Shown here in pieces: positions 1-7,884 of a DNA stretch of 64,000 nucleotides; within the stretch, counting starts at the first letter, position 1; each line of letters begins with the position of its first letter. The notes beneath the pieces were generated by a model, which was given only the letters and a program-made list of their open reading frames with translations, was not told the DNA's origin and did not search any database. The DNA lies in NCBI GenBank assembly GCA_963617485.1, contig CAVEPA010000004.1:101116-165115 (forward strand), given 5' to 3'. The position numbers were made by a program, and so were the translations under genes. Origin of the DNA: UBA1757 sp963617485. GTDB taxonomy: Bacteria > Bacteroidota > Bacteroidia > Bacteroidales > UBA1402.

Positions 1-1
1 C

Positions 2-433
2 GCGCCCGATGCCATTACTTCCAATGCCGGCTGGGACACCCTTGCCAATGCCGCTTTCCTCACCGACATCATTGATGCACTGCACGAAGCCGGCATACGC
101 TCGTCCATCTTCATCGATACCAACGCCGATATGATTGAACAAGCCGCCAAATTGGGTACCGACCGTGTGGAGCTCTACACCGGTCCCTACGCCGAGAACT
201 TCGAAAAGCAAGGCGAAGCCGCGTTGAAACCCTTTGTCAAAGCTGCCGAAGTAGCCCGCAAATCGGGACTGAGCGTCAATGCCGGTCACGACCTCAACTT
301 GTTCAATCTCAAGGCGTTTCACCAAGCCATTCCTTTTATCGAAGAAGTGTCCATCGGTCATGCTCTGATAGCCGATGCCCTTTATCTTGGCTTGGAAAAG
401 ACCATCACCGCCTACAAAAAATGTCTGCTATAA
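2..433 (+). CDS. pdxJ: Pyridoxine 5'-phosphate synthase PdxJ, 3' part only
   Basis: This is the C-terminal 143 residues of PdxJ, which condenses 1-deoxyxylulose 5-phosphate with 3-amino-2-oxopropyl phosphate to make pyridoxine 5'-phosphate in the DXP-dependent vitamin B6 pathway. The reading frame is open from base 2, so the gene begins outside the window; an internal ATG at 131 is not the start. Family-typical stretches are visible: ITSNAGWDT near the truncated start, the ELYTGPYA segment, NAGHDLNLFN, and the phosphate-binding end SIGHALIADAL. About 95 residues are missing compared with the usual 235-240. It lies 27 bp before exbB on the same strand, an arrangement I recall from other Bacteroidales. 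Confidence 0.95.
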   Translation, partial: APDAITSNAGWDTLANAAFLTDIIDALHEAGIRSSIFIDTNADMIEQAAKLGTDRVELYTGPYAENFEKQGEAALKPFVKAAEVARKSGLSVNAGHDLNLFNLKAFHQAIPFIEEVSIGHALIADALYLGLEKTITAYKKCLL

Positions 434-460
434 ACATCTACCGCAATTAAAATCATCGCT

Positions 461-1174
461 ATGAATCCCTTACTGCTTATACAACAGGAAATCAGCAATA
501 CCCTGCCCCAGTTGACCGATATCGCCCAACCCGTCGCAGAAGAGACGGTGCAAAAGCTCAGTTTCTTCGAAATGGCCGTCAAAGGCGGCTGGATTATGAT
601 TCCCATCGCATTGCTGCTTTGCGTTGCCATCTACCTTTTTATCGAACGTTGCCTGGCTCTGCATCAGGCCGATAAGGAAGATCCCAACTTTATGAGCCGC
701 ATCAAGGACTACATTCATGGCAACAACATCGACTCGGCCCTCAAGCTCTGCCGTCAGACCAACACGCCTTCGGCCCGTATGGTAGAAAAAGGTATCTCGC
801 GCATCGGTTATCCCTTGAGCGATGTGCAAGTGGCCATCGAGAACATGGGCAACATCGAAGTGGCCCGTCTGGAAAAGGGGCTGCCACTGCTGGCCGCTGT
901 GTCGGGCGGCGCACCTATGTTGGGTTTCCTTGGTACGGTGCTGGGTATGGTTCAGGCCTTCTACGATATGGCTTCGGCAGGCAACAACGTGGATATCACG
1001 CTTTTGTCTTCGGGTATCTACACGGCTATGATTACTACTGTGGCCGGTCTGATAGTCGGCATTCTGGCCTATTTTGCCTACAACTATCTGGTTTCGCGCG
1101 TCAACAGCGTGGTCAACAAGATGGAAAGCCGCACCATGGAATTTCTCGACTTGTTGAACGAACCCGCCAACTGA
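461..1174 (+). CDS. exbB: MotA/TolQ/ExbB proton channel family protein
   Basis: Cytoplasmic-membrane subunit of an ExbB-ExbD (or TolQ-TolR) motor that uses the proton gradient to drive TonB and, through it, outer-membrane transporters. The protein has 237 residues with the family's three membrane segments: about 43-65 (GWIMIPIALLLCVAIYLF), 140-165 (LLAAVSGGAPMLGFLGTVLGM) and 175-205 (SGIYTAMITTVAGLIVG). The second and third carry the conserved small-residue and threonine pattern of MotA/TolQ/ExbB. An N-terminal stretch of about 40 residues precedes the first segment. exbD starts 15 bp downstream and tonB follows, so the three form an operon. Whether it serves TonB or Tol function cannot be decided from this subunit; the downstream TonB favours ExbB. 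Confidence 0.93.
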   Translation: MNPLLLIQQEISNTLPQLTDIAQPVAEETVQKLSFFEMAVKGGWIMIPIALLLCVAIYLFIERCLALHQADKEDPNFMSRIKDYIHGNNIDSALKLCRQTNTPSARMVEKGISRIGYPLSDVQVAIENMGNIEVARLEKGLPLLAAVSGGAPMLGFLGTVLGMVQAFYDMASAGNNVDITLLSSGIYTAMITTVAGLIVGILAYFAYNYLVSRVNSVVNKMESRTMEFLDLLNEPAN

Positions 1175-1189
1175 TTTTAGCTTAGCGTT

Positions 1190-1603
1190 ATGGCACTCAA
1201 AAGACAAACCAAAGCAGAGGCATCTTTCAGCATGTCGTCCATGACGGATGTCATCTTTCTCTTGCTTATCTTCTTTATGATTACCTCGACGGTGGTGCAC
1301 CCCAACGCCATCAAGATTCTGCTGCCGCAAAGCAAGCAACAGACTTCGGCCAAACCGCTGACGCGCGTTCTCATCGACCAGGACTTAAACTATTATGTGG
1401 CCTTCGGCAACGATAAGGAACAGCCTATTGCCTTTGACGAAATAGAAGGCTTCCTGCAGTCGTGCATTGACAAGGAGCCAGAGATGTATGTGGCCCTTTA
1501 CGCCGACGAGAACATTCCTTACCGCGAACTGGTGCGCGTTCTGAACATCTGCAACGAAAACCATTTCAAACTTGTACTGGCTACCCGCCCGGCCAAAGAC
1601 TAA
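1190..1603 (+). CDS. exbD: ExbD/TolR family biopolymer transport protein
   Basis: Second subunit of the ExbB/ExbD motor. It has 137 residues: a short cytoplasmic N-terminus, one membrane helix at about 19-37 (MTDVIFLLLIFFMITSTVV) and a periplasmic domain. Asp20 at the start of the helix matches the protonatable aspartate of ExbD/TolR. The periplasmic part (VLIDQDLNYYV, ALYADENIPYRELVRVLNIC) fits the ExbD fold, which normally contains a conserved request for a peptidoglycan- or TonB-facing dimer. It starts 15 bp after exbB and ends 41 bp before tonB, so cotranscription is likely. Confidence 0.93.
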   Translation: MALKRQTKAEASFSMSSMTDVIFLLLIFFMITSTVVHPNAIKILLPQSKQQTSAKPLTRVLIDQDLNYYVAFGNDKEQPIAFDEIEGFLQSCIDKEPEMYVALYADENIPYRELVRVLNICNENHFKLVLATRPAKD

Positions 1604-1644
1604 GCCGGAGGAAGTCGCGACATCATCACTCAGACCTTACGAGC

Positions 1645-2460
1645 ATGAAACTTACCAAGAACGATATCATAGCAGGCGGCGGCACTTTGCTGGCGATGGT
1701 CTTGCTTTGCGTGTTTCTGCTTTGTTTCGGCATGAGTGCCAACACGCCGCTCACAGAAGAAGGCTTGAGTGTCAATTTTGGAATGGTAGAGCTCTCGCAA
1801 GGTCTGTTCGAACCCTATAGCCCGCAGCCACAACCCACGCCACAGCCCAATCCGGTTCCCGCTGTCACAACGCCACCCGCCCAATCGGAAACCCCGGCCG
1901 AACAAGAACTTATCACCCAAGACGATGAACCTTCGGTAGATTTGGAAGCGCAGGCCGAGGCCAAGCGTAAGGCCGAAGAAGAGTTGCGCCGCCACCAAGA
2001 GGAAGAGCGCAAGCGTCAGGAGCAAGAACGTCAAGCCGAAGCCATCAAGAGTCAGGTGGCCAATGCTTTCGGTTCGCAACGAGGCAGCGAAAGCCAGAAT
2101 CAGGGCTTCAGCGACCAAGGTTCAGGCAACCAGGGTCAAGCTCAAGGCAATCCCGAATCGTTCAATACCAGCGGTGCCGGCAGCGGCTACGGCGATTTTT
2201 CGCTCGACGGACGCTCGCATATCGGTTCCCTGCCCCGCCCCAGCTTCAACATCGAGGCTGAAGGTGTGGTGATGGTGCGTATTTTGGTAGACAACGAAGG
2301 CAAAGTCATCAACGCTTCCATCGATTTGGAAGGCACCGACACCGACAACATTGCCCTACGCAACGCCGCCCTGGCAGCCGCCAAGCAGGCACGCTTCAAT
2401 GCCATCAACAGCAAGACCAACCAAAGCGGCAGCATCACCTACCGTTTCCGTTTGAAATAA
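1645..2460 (+). CDS. tonB: TonB-family energy transducer
   Basis: A 271-residue TonB-type protein that would span the periplasm and transmit ExbB/ExbD energy to TonB-dependent outer-membrane receptors. Architecture: one N-terminal signal-anchor helix (about residues 9-29), a proline-rich stretch (about 57-75, QPQPTPQPNPVP), a charged coiled coil (about 100-138, rich in EAQAEAKRKAEEE-type sequence), a Gln/Gly/Ser-rich linker, and a C-terminal TonB domain (about 198-271) with the VRILVDNEGKV strand and the AAKQARF helix. The coiled coil and the Gly/Gln linker make it resemble a TolA/TonB hybrid, which is common in Bacteroidetes. It is the last gene of the exbB-exbD-tonB group, and the DJ-1 gene follows 17 bp later. 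Confidence 0.9.
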   Translation: MKLTKNDIIAGGGTLLAMVLLCVFLLCFGMSANTPLTEEGLSVNFGMVELSQGLFEPYSPQPQPTPQPNPVPAVTTPPAQSETPAEQELITQDDEPSVDLEAQAEAKRKAEEELRRHQEEERKRQEQERQAEAIKSQVANAFGSQRGSESQNQGFSDQGSGNQGQAQGNPESFNTSGAGSGYGDFSLDGRSHIGSLPRPSFNIEAEGVVMVRILVDNEGKVINASIDLEGTDTDNIALRNAALAAAKQARFNAINSKTNQSGSITYRFRLK

Positions 2461-2477
2461 CCCCAAACACATACACT

Positions 2478-3017
2478 ATGGTACTCGTATTTTTAGCTAC
2501 GGGCTTCGAAGAAGTGGAAGCCATCACCAGCATCGACATTTTGCGTAGAGGCGGTCTGGACGTAAAGACCGTGTCCATACAGGACGGACTTAGTGTGCTG
2601 GGGGCACACGGCATTGCCGTTACCGCCGACCTCTGCTTCGAAGAAATACCGCTTGAGGCCCAAGCCTTGGTATTGCCCGGCGGTATGCCCGGCACCCTGC
2701 ACCTGAAAGAGCATCAAGGTTTGCGTTCGTTATTGCTGAACTTCGTCGAGCGGAGCGACAAAACGCTGGCAGCCATCTGCGCTGCACCCTCCATTTTGGG
2801 CGAGTTGGGCATTTTAAGACACAAGAGTGCCTGCTGCTACCCCGGCTTCGAAGCACAGCTAATCGAGGCCAAGGTGTCGCGCCAGGCCGTAGTATGCGAC
2901 GGCAACATCATCACGGCCAACGGACCTGGTCATGCGATGGATTTTGCCCTAAAAATATTGGAGCGTTTGGCTGGTACGCAGAAAGCCAAGGAAGTAGCGC
3001 TAGGCTTGAATATCTAG
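2478..3017 (+). CDS. DJ-1/PfpI family protein (YajL-like)
   Basis: A 179-residue protein of the DJ-1/ThiJ/PfpI superfamily, closest in pattern to YajL/DJ-1. The nucleophile-elbow cysteine is Cys101 in the motif AAICAAPSILG, and the N-terminal GFEEVEA supplies the glutamate that normally tunes it (Glu12 or Glu14). The loop VLPGGMPGT and the late GPGHAMDFALKIL are also family-typical. Members act as chaperones, covalent-chaperone or deglycase-like enzymes, or oxidative-stress sensors; the exact activity cannot be read from sequence. It follows tonB by 17 bp and converges with the DUF349 gene, with only 2 bp between the stop codons and no visible terminator. Confidence 0.9.
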   Translation: MVLVFLATGFEEVEAITSIDILRRGGLDVKTVSIQDGLSVLGAHGIAVTADLCFEEIPLEAQALVLPGGMPGTLHLKEHQGLRSLLLNFVERSDKTLAAICAAPSILGELGILRHKSACCYPGFEAQLIEAKVSRQAVVCDGNIITANGPGHAMDFALKILERLAGTQKAKEVALGLNI

Positions 3018-3019
3018 CG

Positions 3020-4786
3020 TTACTTTTCCTCGTCTATCATTTGTATCTTCTTGATAAGCAATTCTTTATCTTCTTTCAGCTTATCAATATTGCGTTGCAT
3101 TTCCTGCAATAGTTGCGAGCCTGAGTTTTTGGCAGCGGTAAAGAAGCCAATGTTGTTCTCGCATGTCTTGATTTCCGAGCAGATGTTCTCGTACTGACGC
3201 ATCAGACGGTCGCGTTCGCGTTGCACCTTGTGCTGGCCCTGTGATTTGATGTCGGCAAGGTTCTGCTGGAAGTTGTTCAAACGGCGCGACGAACGGTCTA
3301 CATTCAAGCGGGTTGACTGAGCAGCCAAAACATCGTACCACTGGTTGTAAAGCTGGTCTTTCTCTTTGAAAGGCACATGACCAATGGCGGCCCAGCGATT
3401 GTTCCAGTCTTTCAGTTGGGCCATGGCAGCCTCTTGGTCCAGTTCTTCGGCAAAGGCCTTCACTTCTTCGATAAGCGCTTTCTTGGCCTGCAGGTTCTGC
3501 TGCTCTTGCTGACGCGGAGAAGCCGCATGCTTTTCCTTCTGTTCGAAGAAATAGTCGCAAGCACCGATAAAGCGTTTCCAAATTGCGTTGGAATATTTGC
3601 GGGGCACCTGTCCGATTTCCTTCCATTCTTTCTGAATCTTTACCAATTCGTTGGCGGTAGCATTCCAGTCGGTGCTGTTCTTGAGGGCTTCTGCCCTTTC
3701 GCAAAGAGCGCGTTTCTTCTCCATGTTTTCGTTGAGCTTCTCCTTCATATCCTTGTAGAAGTTGCTCTTGGCCACGAAGAAAGCATCACAGGCGGCGCGG
3801 TAGCGTTCGTAGATTTTAGTGTTGTGTTTTTTGGGCGCAAAGCCGATACCCTTCCACTCTGCTTGCAAAGCCATCACTTGGGTGGTAATATCTTCCCAAG
3901 CCTTGAAACTGGTGAGCGAACTGAGGTCAATAGCCTCAATCTTTTCGCAGATTTCGGTCTTGCTGGCCAGATTGTCGTTTTCAGCCTCTTTGAGTTGTTC
4001 GAAGAAAGCCTGATATTTTTTGTTGATTTCGGTAGATGCATTCTTAAAGCGCTGCCACATTTCCTCGCGGATATCCTTGGCCACAGGACCGGTTTCGCGC
4101 CATTGGTCGTGCAGCTGCTGCAACTTGCGGAAGGCCACCACGACATCGGGAGCATCCACCAGCTTTTCGGCAGCCTCGCACAGAGCGGTCTGAGCTTCGA
4201 GATTTTTCTTGCTGTCGTAATCGCGGAATTCATTGTACAGACGCAACTGGTCGTAGAATTTTTCCACTTCGGCTTGATAGCGTTTCCACAGGTCGTTCAC
4301 GTATTCCTGGGCCACGGGGCCGGTCTCTTTCCATTCCTGTTGCCGGCGACGTACCTCATTCAAGGCTTTGTGTATATCGTCACAGTTTTCGTTCAGCGCA
4401 TGAATAGCCTCGATTATCGCATTTTTCTTGGCCAAATTGTCCTGACGTTCCTTTTCGGCCAAAGCAATCTGTTCGGCACGCTTCTCACGCCAAAGGTTCA
4501 GTATCGACTTAAACTCGGTTTCCAAAGCGTAATGAGCGTCCGTAGGAAAGTCCTCGACAGCATTACCTGCTTCGACAAAGAGTTTCTTGGCCAAATCGAT
4601 TTCCTGCTTGTGATGTTTGTAAAAAGCAGATTTAACAGCCTCAATCTTTTCTTTGTCAGGCTGTTGTTCCGTCAAAAGCTTCTTGAGATAATCGATATAA
4701 CCGGCGGCCGTCTGGGGTGCTTCGTCAGCTACGGCTTCTTGTACAGCAGCATTTTCCTGCAGGTCTAGAGATTCTTTACTTTCCAT
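3020..4786 (-). CDS. DUF349 repeat protein
   Basis: A 588-residue, highly charged helical protein built from about five DUF349 repeats. Each repeat has a Trp-Lys/Arg-x-x-Gly/Ile-Gly core followed by a Trp/Tyr-x-Arg-Tyr/Phe helix (for example EWKETGPVAQEYVNDLWKRY, EWKGIGFAPKKH, EWKEIGQVPRKYSNAIWKRF). It has no signal peptide or membrane helix, so it is probably cytoplasmic. The function of DUF349 is not firmly known. I placed the start at the second in-frame ATG (residues MESKES), since the upstream ATG at 4807 adds only seven residues; this is not certain. The last 90 residues form a basic-to-acidic coiled coil. A plausible promoter lies about 60 bp upstream. Confidence 0.88.
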   Translation of the reverse strand: MESKESLDLQENAAVQEAVADEAPQTAAGYIDYLKKLLTEQQPDKEKIEAVKSAFYKHHKQEIDLAKKLFVEAGNAVEDFPTDAHYALETEFKSILNLWREKRAEQIALAEKERQDNLAKKNAIIEAIHALNENCDDIHKALNEVRRRQQEWKETGPVAQEYVNDLWKRYQAEVEKFYDQLRLYNEFRDYDSKKNLEAQTALCEAAEKLVDAPDVVVAFRKLQQLHDQWRETGPVAKDIREEMWQRFKNASTEINKKYQAFFEQLKEAENDNLASKTEICEKIEAIDLSSLTSFKAWEDITTQVMALQAEWKGIGFAPKKHNTKIYERYRAACDAFFVAKSNFYKDMKEKLNENMEKKRALCERAEALKNSTDWNATANELVKIQKEWKEIGQVPRKYSNAIWKRFIGACDYFFEQKEKHAASPRQQEQQNLQAKKALIEEVKAFAEELDQEAAMAQLKDWNNRWAAIGHVPFKEKDQLYNQWYDVLAAQSTRLNVDRSSRRLNNFQQNLADIKSQGQHKVQRERDRLMRQYENICSEIKTCENNIGFFTAAKNSGSQLLQEMQRNIDKLKEDKELLIKKIQMIDEEK

Positions 4787-4844
4787 AATATTCACACATA
4801 AAAACATTCCACTAAGCGAGTCACTACGACGCGCTTGAAGAATG

Positions 4845-4875
4845 CAAATAAAACCAAATAATTCGGTTTGACCAA
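4845..4875 (-). promoter_or_regulatory. Possible Bacteroidetes-type promoter for the DUF349 gene
   Basis: On the minus strand TTG (4873-4875), 20 bp, then TTTATTTG (4845-4852), which matches TAnnTTTG at seven of eight positions. It is 59 bp from the chosen DUF349 start. The mismatch in the second base makes this a weak call. Confidence 0.35.
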
Positions 4876-4903
4876 GTAAGACCTTTATTTTTGTTAAAAT
4901 TTT

Positions 4904-5938
4904 TTAGACGAGCCCGGAGGTCGATTCGGAGGATGTCTCGGAAGATGCCTCGGAAGATTTGGAGGGTTGCAGGCTCATCCAGAAATACGCGATAACACCG
5001 GTTATGGCCGTCATGATGGTATTGATGCCGTGCATCAGCAAGGCGAAAACGCCCGCTTGGGCCGCGCTGACACCGTAAAAGCCCAGTGAATAAATCACCA
5101 TAAAGTGCCAAGCGCCGATACCGCCCTGCACAGGGGCTATGGTGGAAATATTGGCCATCACATTGGCCGTGTACATGGCAGCCAGATCAAGGCCCAAAGG
5201 TTCTAGGAAGAAGTATTTTCCCACAAAGAAAGACAGGAAATAGAACAGCCATATAAGTATGGTGTAGAGGACAAACAGCCAGGGTTGACGCAAATAGCCT
5301 ATGCTGCTCATGCCCATCCACACGTGGTGAAACACGCCTTGAATCTTTTTATAGCAAGCTTTGTTTTTCAGATAACGCAGTACCAACACTACCAGCAGGA
5401 CAAAAAGAGCAATGCCCAGCCAAAGTTTCCACGATAGCAGTACCGCCATCCAACCTTGGGCTTTTTCGGGATTGTCGCCAAAAAAGTTGTGAAGCACATC
5501 GGCTTCGATGACCAAGACCGAAAGTGCCATCAACAAGAGGCACAGACCGTCGAAAAGCCGCTCGGTAACCATGGTGCCAAGGGCCTTGGAAAAGGGAATG
5601 CCATCGTGTTGTTTCATTTGTCCGCAGCGCAAGACATCGCCCAAACGCGGAAAAAGCAGATTGGCACCATAGGCCGAAAACATGGCCAAAATGGCGTATT
5701 TGCGGTTGGTCTTGAAACCGGGCATACAACCATCAATCAGTTGGCTCCATCGCAGAGCGCGCAGTATAATCGGGCAGAAGAAAAGTACAATGAATGCAAT
5801 TATCCAAGGCCATTGCAAGCCCTGAGCCAGAATGTCTTTCATGGCCGAGAAGTCCATCTTGCGGAAAACCAGCCAAAACAGGAAGAGACCCAAGGCCAGC
5901 GGCACAAGCCATTTGAGTATCTTTTTTATGGTGTTCAT
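4904..5938 (-). CDS. Flippase-like integral membrane protein (LPG_synthase_TM / UPF0104 family)
   Basis: A 344-residue polytopic membrane protein with seven or eight hydrophobic segments. It matches the lysylphosphatidylglycerol-synthase TM / UPF0104 family: GANLLFPRLGDVLRCGQM resembles the family's N-x-x-P-x-R-x-G-E loop, and APVQGGIGAWHFMVIYSLG resembles the P-x-P-G-G-x-G-x-x-E segment. Families with this fold include MprF flippase domains and other lipid transporters; the substrate is unknown. The tail from about residue 325 is Ser/Glu-rich. The first ATG is at 5938; an upstream TTG extension (to 5953) is less likely because of the family start pattern. The gene is divergent from rsmA. Confidence 0.85.
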   Translation of the reverse strand: MNTIKKILKWLVPLALGLFLFWLVFRKMDFSAMKDILAQGLQWPWIIAFIVLFFCPIILRALRWSQLIDGCMPGFKTNRKYAILAMFSAYGANLLFPRLGDVLRCGQMKQHDGIPFSKALGTMVTERLFDGLCLLLMALSVLVIEADVLHNFFGDNPEKAQGWMAVLLSWKLWLGIALFVLLVVLVLRYLKNKACYKKIQGVFHHVWMGMSSIGYLRQPWLFVLYTILIWLFYFLSFFVGKYFFLEPLGLDLAAMYTANVMANISTIAPVQGGIGAWHFMVIYSLGFYGVSAAQAGVFALLMHGINTIMTAITGVIAYFWMSLQPSKSSEASSETSSESTSGLV

Positions 5939-5962
5939 GTAGTATTTTTTCAATTATATGTT

Positions 5963-5970
5963 TACTTTTG
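5963..5970 (+). promoter_or_regulatory. -7 element TACTTTTG upstream of rsmA
   Basis: A perfect TAnnTTTG match on the plus strand, 108 bp upstream of the rsmA start. No clear TTTG is present at the expected -33 distance (only a T-run), so the call rests on the -7 box and its position in a divergent intergenic region. Confidence 0.35.
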
Positions 5971-6017
5971 CCCAGTTTTAGACAAGGCATCGGGCCTTAT
6001 GGCCGTGTCGTGGAGCG

Positions 6018-6025
6018 CAAAAGTA
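6018..6025 (-). promoter_or_regulatory. -7 element TACTTTTG upstream of the flippase-like gene
   Basis: A perfect TAnnTTTG match on the minus strand, 80 bp upstream of the start at 5938. With the plus-strand box at 5963-5970 it makes a divergent promoter pair whose transcripts would overlap by about 40 bp. No convincing -33 TTTG was found. Confidence 0.38.
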
Positions 6026-6078
6026 GCAATTAATCGCCAATCGCGCGCAGTATTGTTCAACTATTTCTTCTCGTATGG

Positions 6079-6876
6079 ATGACGACGGTAAAACCCAAGA
6101 AAGCTTTAGGACAGCACTTCCTGAAAGATCTGTCGGTGGCACGTCGTATTGCCGACACCGTTGACAGCTGTCCCGACCTGCCCATGCTGGAAATCGGCCC
6201 GGGTATGGGCGTGCTTACCCGCTTTCTCATGCAGAAGGGGCGTCCGTTCAAGGTGGTTGAAATAGACCGCGAGTCGGTGGCCTACCTGCAAGACAATTTC
6301 CCCAAAGAACTCAGCGACAACATCATAGCCGGCGACTTCCTGCGCATGGACTTGCAGGAATGTTTCCACGGTTCGCCTTTTGTGCTTATCGGCAACTATC
6401 CCTACAACATATCCTCGCAGATATTCTTCAAGCTGCTCGAATACAAAGACTTGATTCCCTGTTGCGCGGGCATGATACAACGCGAAGTGGCGCAACGCAT
6501 CGCATCTCCGGCCGGCAAGAAGGCCTACGGAATTTTGAGTGTGCTGCTGCAAGCCTATTACGATATCGAATATCTTTTTACCGTAGACGAACAGGTGTTC
6601 GACCCGCCGCCAAAAGTCAAGTCGGCGGTGGTCAGACTCAGCCGCAACGGGCGCAGTAGCCTGCCTTGCGACGAGAAGCTGTTCAAGACGGTGGTCAAGA
6701 CAGCTTTCAACCAGCGCCGAAAAACCCTGAGGAATTCCCTCAAGCCTTTGCTGGGCAAAGATGCCGCCATCTACAGCGACCCCATCTTCGACAAACGCCC
6801 CGAGCAGCTGGACGTGGAGCAGTTCATCTCTCTGAGCCTGATGGTCGGGCAAGAGCTTAGCAAGGCGCAAGTCTAG
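6079..6876 (+). CDS. rsmA: 16S rRNA (adenine(1518)-N(6)/adenine(1519)-N(6))-dimethyltransferase RsmA (KsgA)
   Basis: RsmA dimethylates the two adjacent adenosines near the 3' end of 16S rRNA during late small-subunit assembly, using S-adenosylmethionine. The 265-residue protein starts with KPKKALGQHFLKD, the typical KsgA opening, followed by the SAM-binding LEIGPGMGVLT (about 40-50), the acidic VVEIDRESV and the catalytic NYPYNIS motif (about 112-118, a NLPYNIS variant). The C-terminal basic domain includes FNQRRKTLRNSLK. Length is normal. The ATG at 6079 is chosen; an out-of-frame ATG lies 4 bp earlier. The corA-like gene follows 49 bp later. Confidence 0.95.
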   Translation: MTTVKPKKALGQHFLKDLSVARRIADTVDSCPDLPMLEIGPGMGVLTRFLMQKGRPFKVVEIDRESVAYLQDNFPKELSDNIIAGDFLRMDLQECFHGSPFVLIGNYPYNISSQIFFKLLEYKDLIPCCAGMIQREVAQRIASPAGKKAYGILSVLLQAYYDIEYLFTVDEQVFDPPPKVKSAVVRLSRNGRSSLPCDEKLFKTVVKTAFNQRRKTLRNSLKPLLGKDAAIYSDPIFDKRPEQLDVEQFISLSLMVGQELSKAQV

Positions 6877-6925
6877 ACAAAAAAGAAGTTTCATCGTCAG
6901 CCTGCTGACAGTAAAAAGAACGAAT

Positions 6926-7864
6926 ATGGCTGAAATCAAATTGTTTTACCACGAAAACGGCCGTGCCAAGGTTAGCCGCAGTCTTGAGTTTCTGAAAGAA
7001 ACCCCTCGCGAGAAGTTTTTCTGGATAGACCTTAACGACGTAGACGAAGAAGTGGAGGAACAGCTGGAGGATTTCCTGAAAATCTACATTCAGGAAGAAG
7101 AAGAAATGGAAGAAATCGAGATGAGTTCGCGCTATATCGAGACTTCCGACACCTTGGTCGTCAATTCGAACTTTCTGCTGGAAAATTACGAGCTTGAAAC
7201 CTTGTCGTTCATCATCAAGAACGATATACTCGTCACTGTCCACAACGAGAATCTGCCCACACTGAACGAAGTGGCCCGACGCATCACCACCAACCCGCGC
7301 AACTATCCCAGTGGCTATCATGTCATGGTGGCCATTCTGGAAACCCGTGTGGAAAAGGATGCCGACCTTATCGAGGACATCATCGACAAGATTGCCAACC
7401 TGAGCGATTCCATCCGCGAAGCCGACGAAGATATCCTGATGGAAATCACCAACTTGCAGGAACAGAGCCTGTCTATCCGTCAGAACATCATCGAGAAGCA
7501 GCGCTCCATTTCCAACCTGCTCAAGAGCGAATTCCTACCGCAGGAACTTATGTCGAAATGCTCCATGATTATCAAGGACATCAATTCGCTGATAGACCAC
7601 ACCAAGTTCAGTTTCGAACGGCTCGACTATTTGCAGGACACCTTCCTGGGCTTGGTTAATATCAACCAAAACAAAATTACCAAGATATTCACGGTGGTGT
7701 CGGTCATCTTTATGCCTCCCACGCTTATTGCCAGCATCTACGGACAGAACTTTCACCGCATGCCCTTCTTGAACCACCCGGCGGGTTTTTGGATTTCGCT
7801 GGGCATCATGTTCCTTTTCTCGGGCATCATTCTGCTGGTTTTCCGCAAGAAACACTGGCTGTAG
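6926..7864 (+). CDS. corA: CorA-family divalent cation transporter with a GQN variant motif
   Basis: A 312-residue member of the CorA (2-TM GxN) family, which forms pentameric Mg2+ or related cation channels in the inner membrane. The large N-terminal cytoplasmic domain is acidic and helical (long EEEEMEEIE stretch near residues 52-60), and two C-terminal membrane helices lie at about 250-272 and 286-306, ending in the basic KKHWL. The signature loop between the helices should be YGMNF; here residues 272-276 read YGQNF, so the methionine of GMN is replaced by Gln274. The preceding VIFMPPTLIASI is typical of CorA. Substrate choice is therefore uncertain (Mg2+, Co2+, Zn2+ or other). The gene converges with the tolC-like gene 20 bp away. 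Confidence 0.88.
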   Translation: MAEIKLFYHENGRAKVSRSLEFLKETPREKFFWIDLNDVDEEVEEQLEDFLKIYIQEEEEMEEIEMSSRYIETSDTLVVNSNFLLENYELETLSFIIKNDILVTVHNENLPTLNEVARRITTNPRNYPSGYHVMVAILETRVEKDADLIEDIIDKIANLSDSIREADEDILMEITNLQEQSLSIRQNIIEKQRSISNLLKSEFLPQELMSKCSMIIKDINSLIDHTKFSFERLDYLQDTFLGLVNINQNKITKIFTVVSVIFMPPTLIASIYGQNFHRMPFLNHPAGFWISLGIMFLFSGIILLVFRKKHWL

Positions 7865-7884
7865 CAGGTTGGGGTTGCACCGCC

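Noticed and set aside
131..433. A complete 100-residue gene starting at 131
   Set aside because: The frame is open upstream to base 2 and the upstream translation matches PdxJ; the ATG at 131 is internal.
470..1339. 289-residue minus-strand frame opposite exbB
   Set aside because: It lies entirely over exbB and the start of exbD, is rich in His/Gln with no recognisable motif, and arises from the complementary codon bias.
3377..4768. 463-residue plus-strand frame opposite the DUF349 gene
   Set aside because: Low-complexity Leu/Phe-rich translation without family motifs, antisense to a clear repeat protein.
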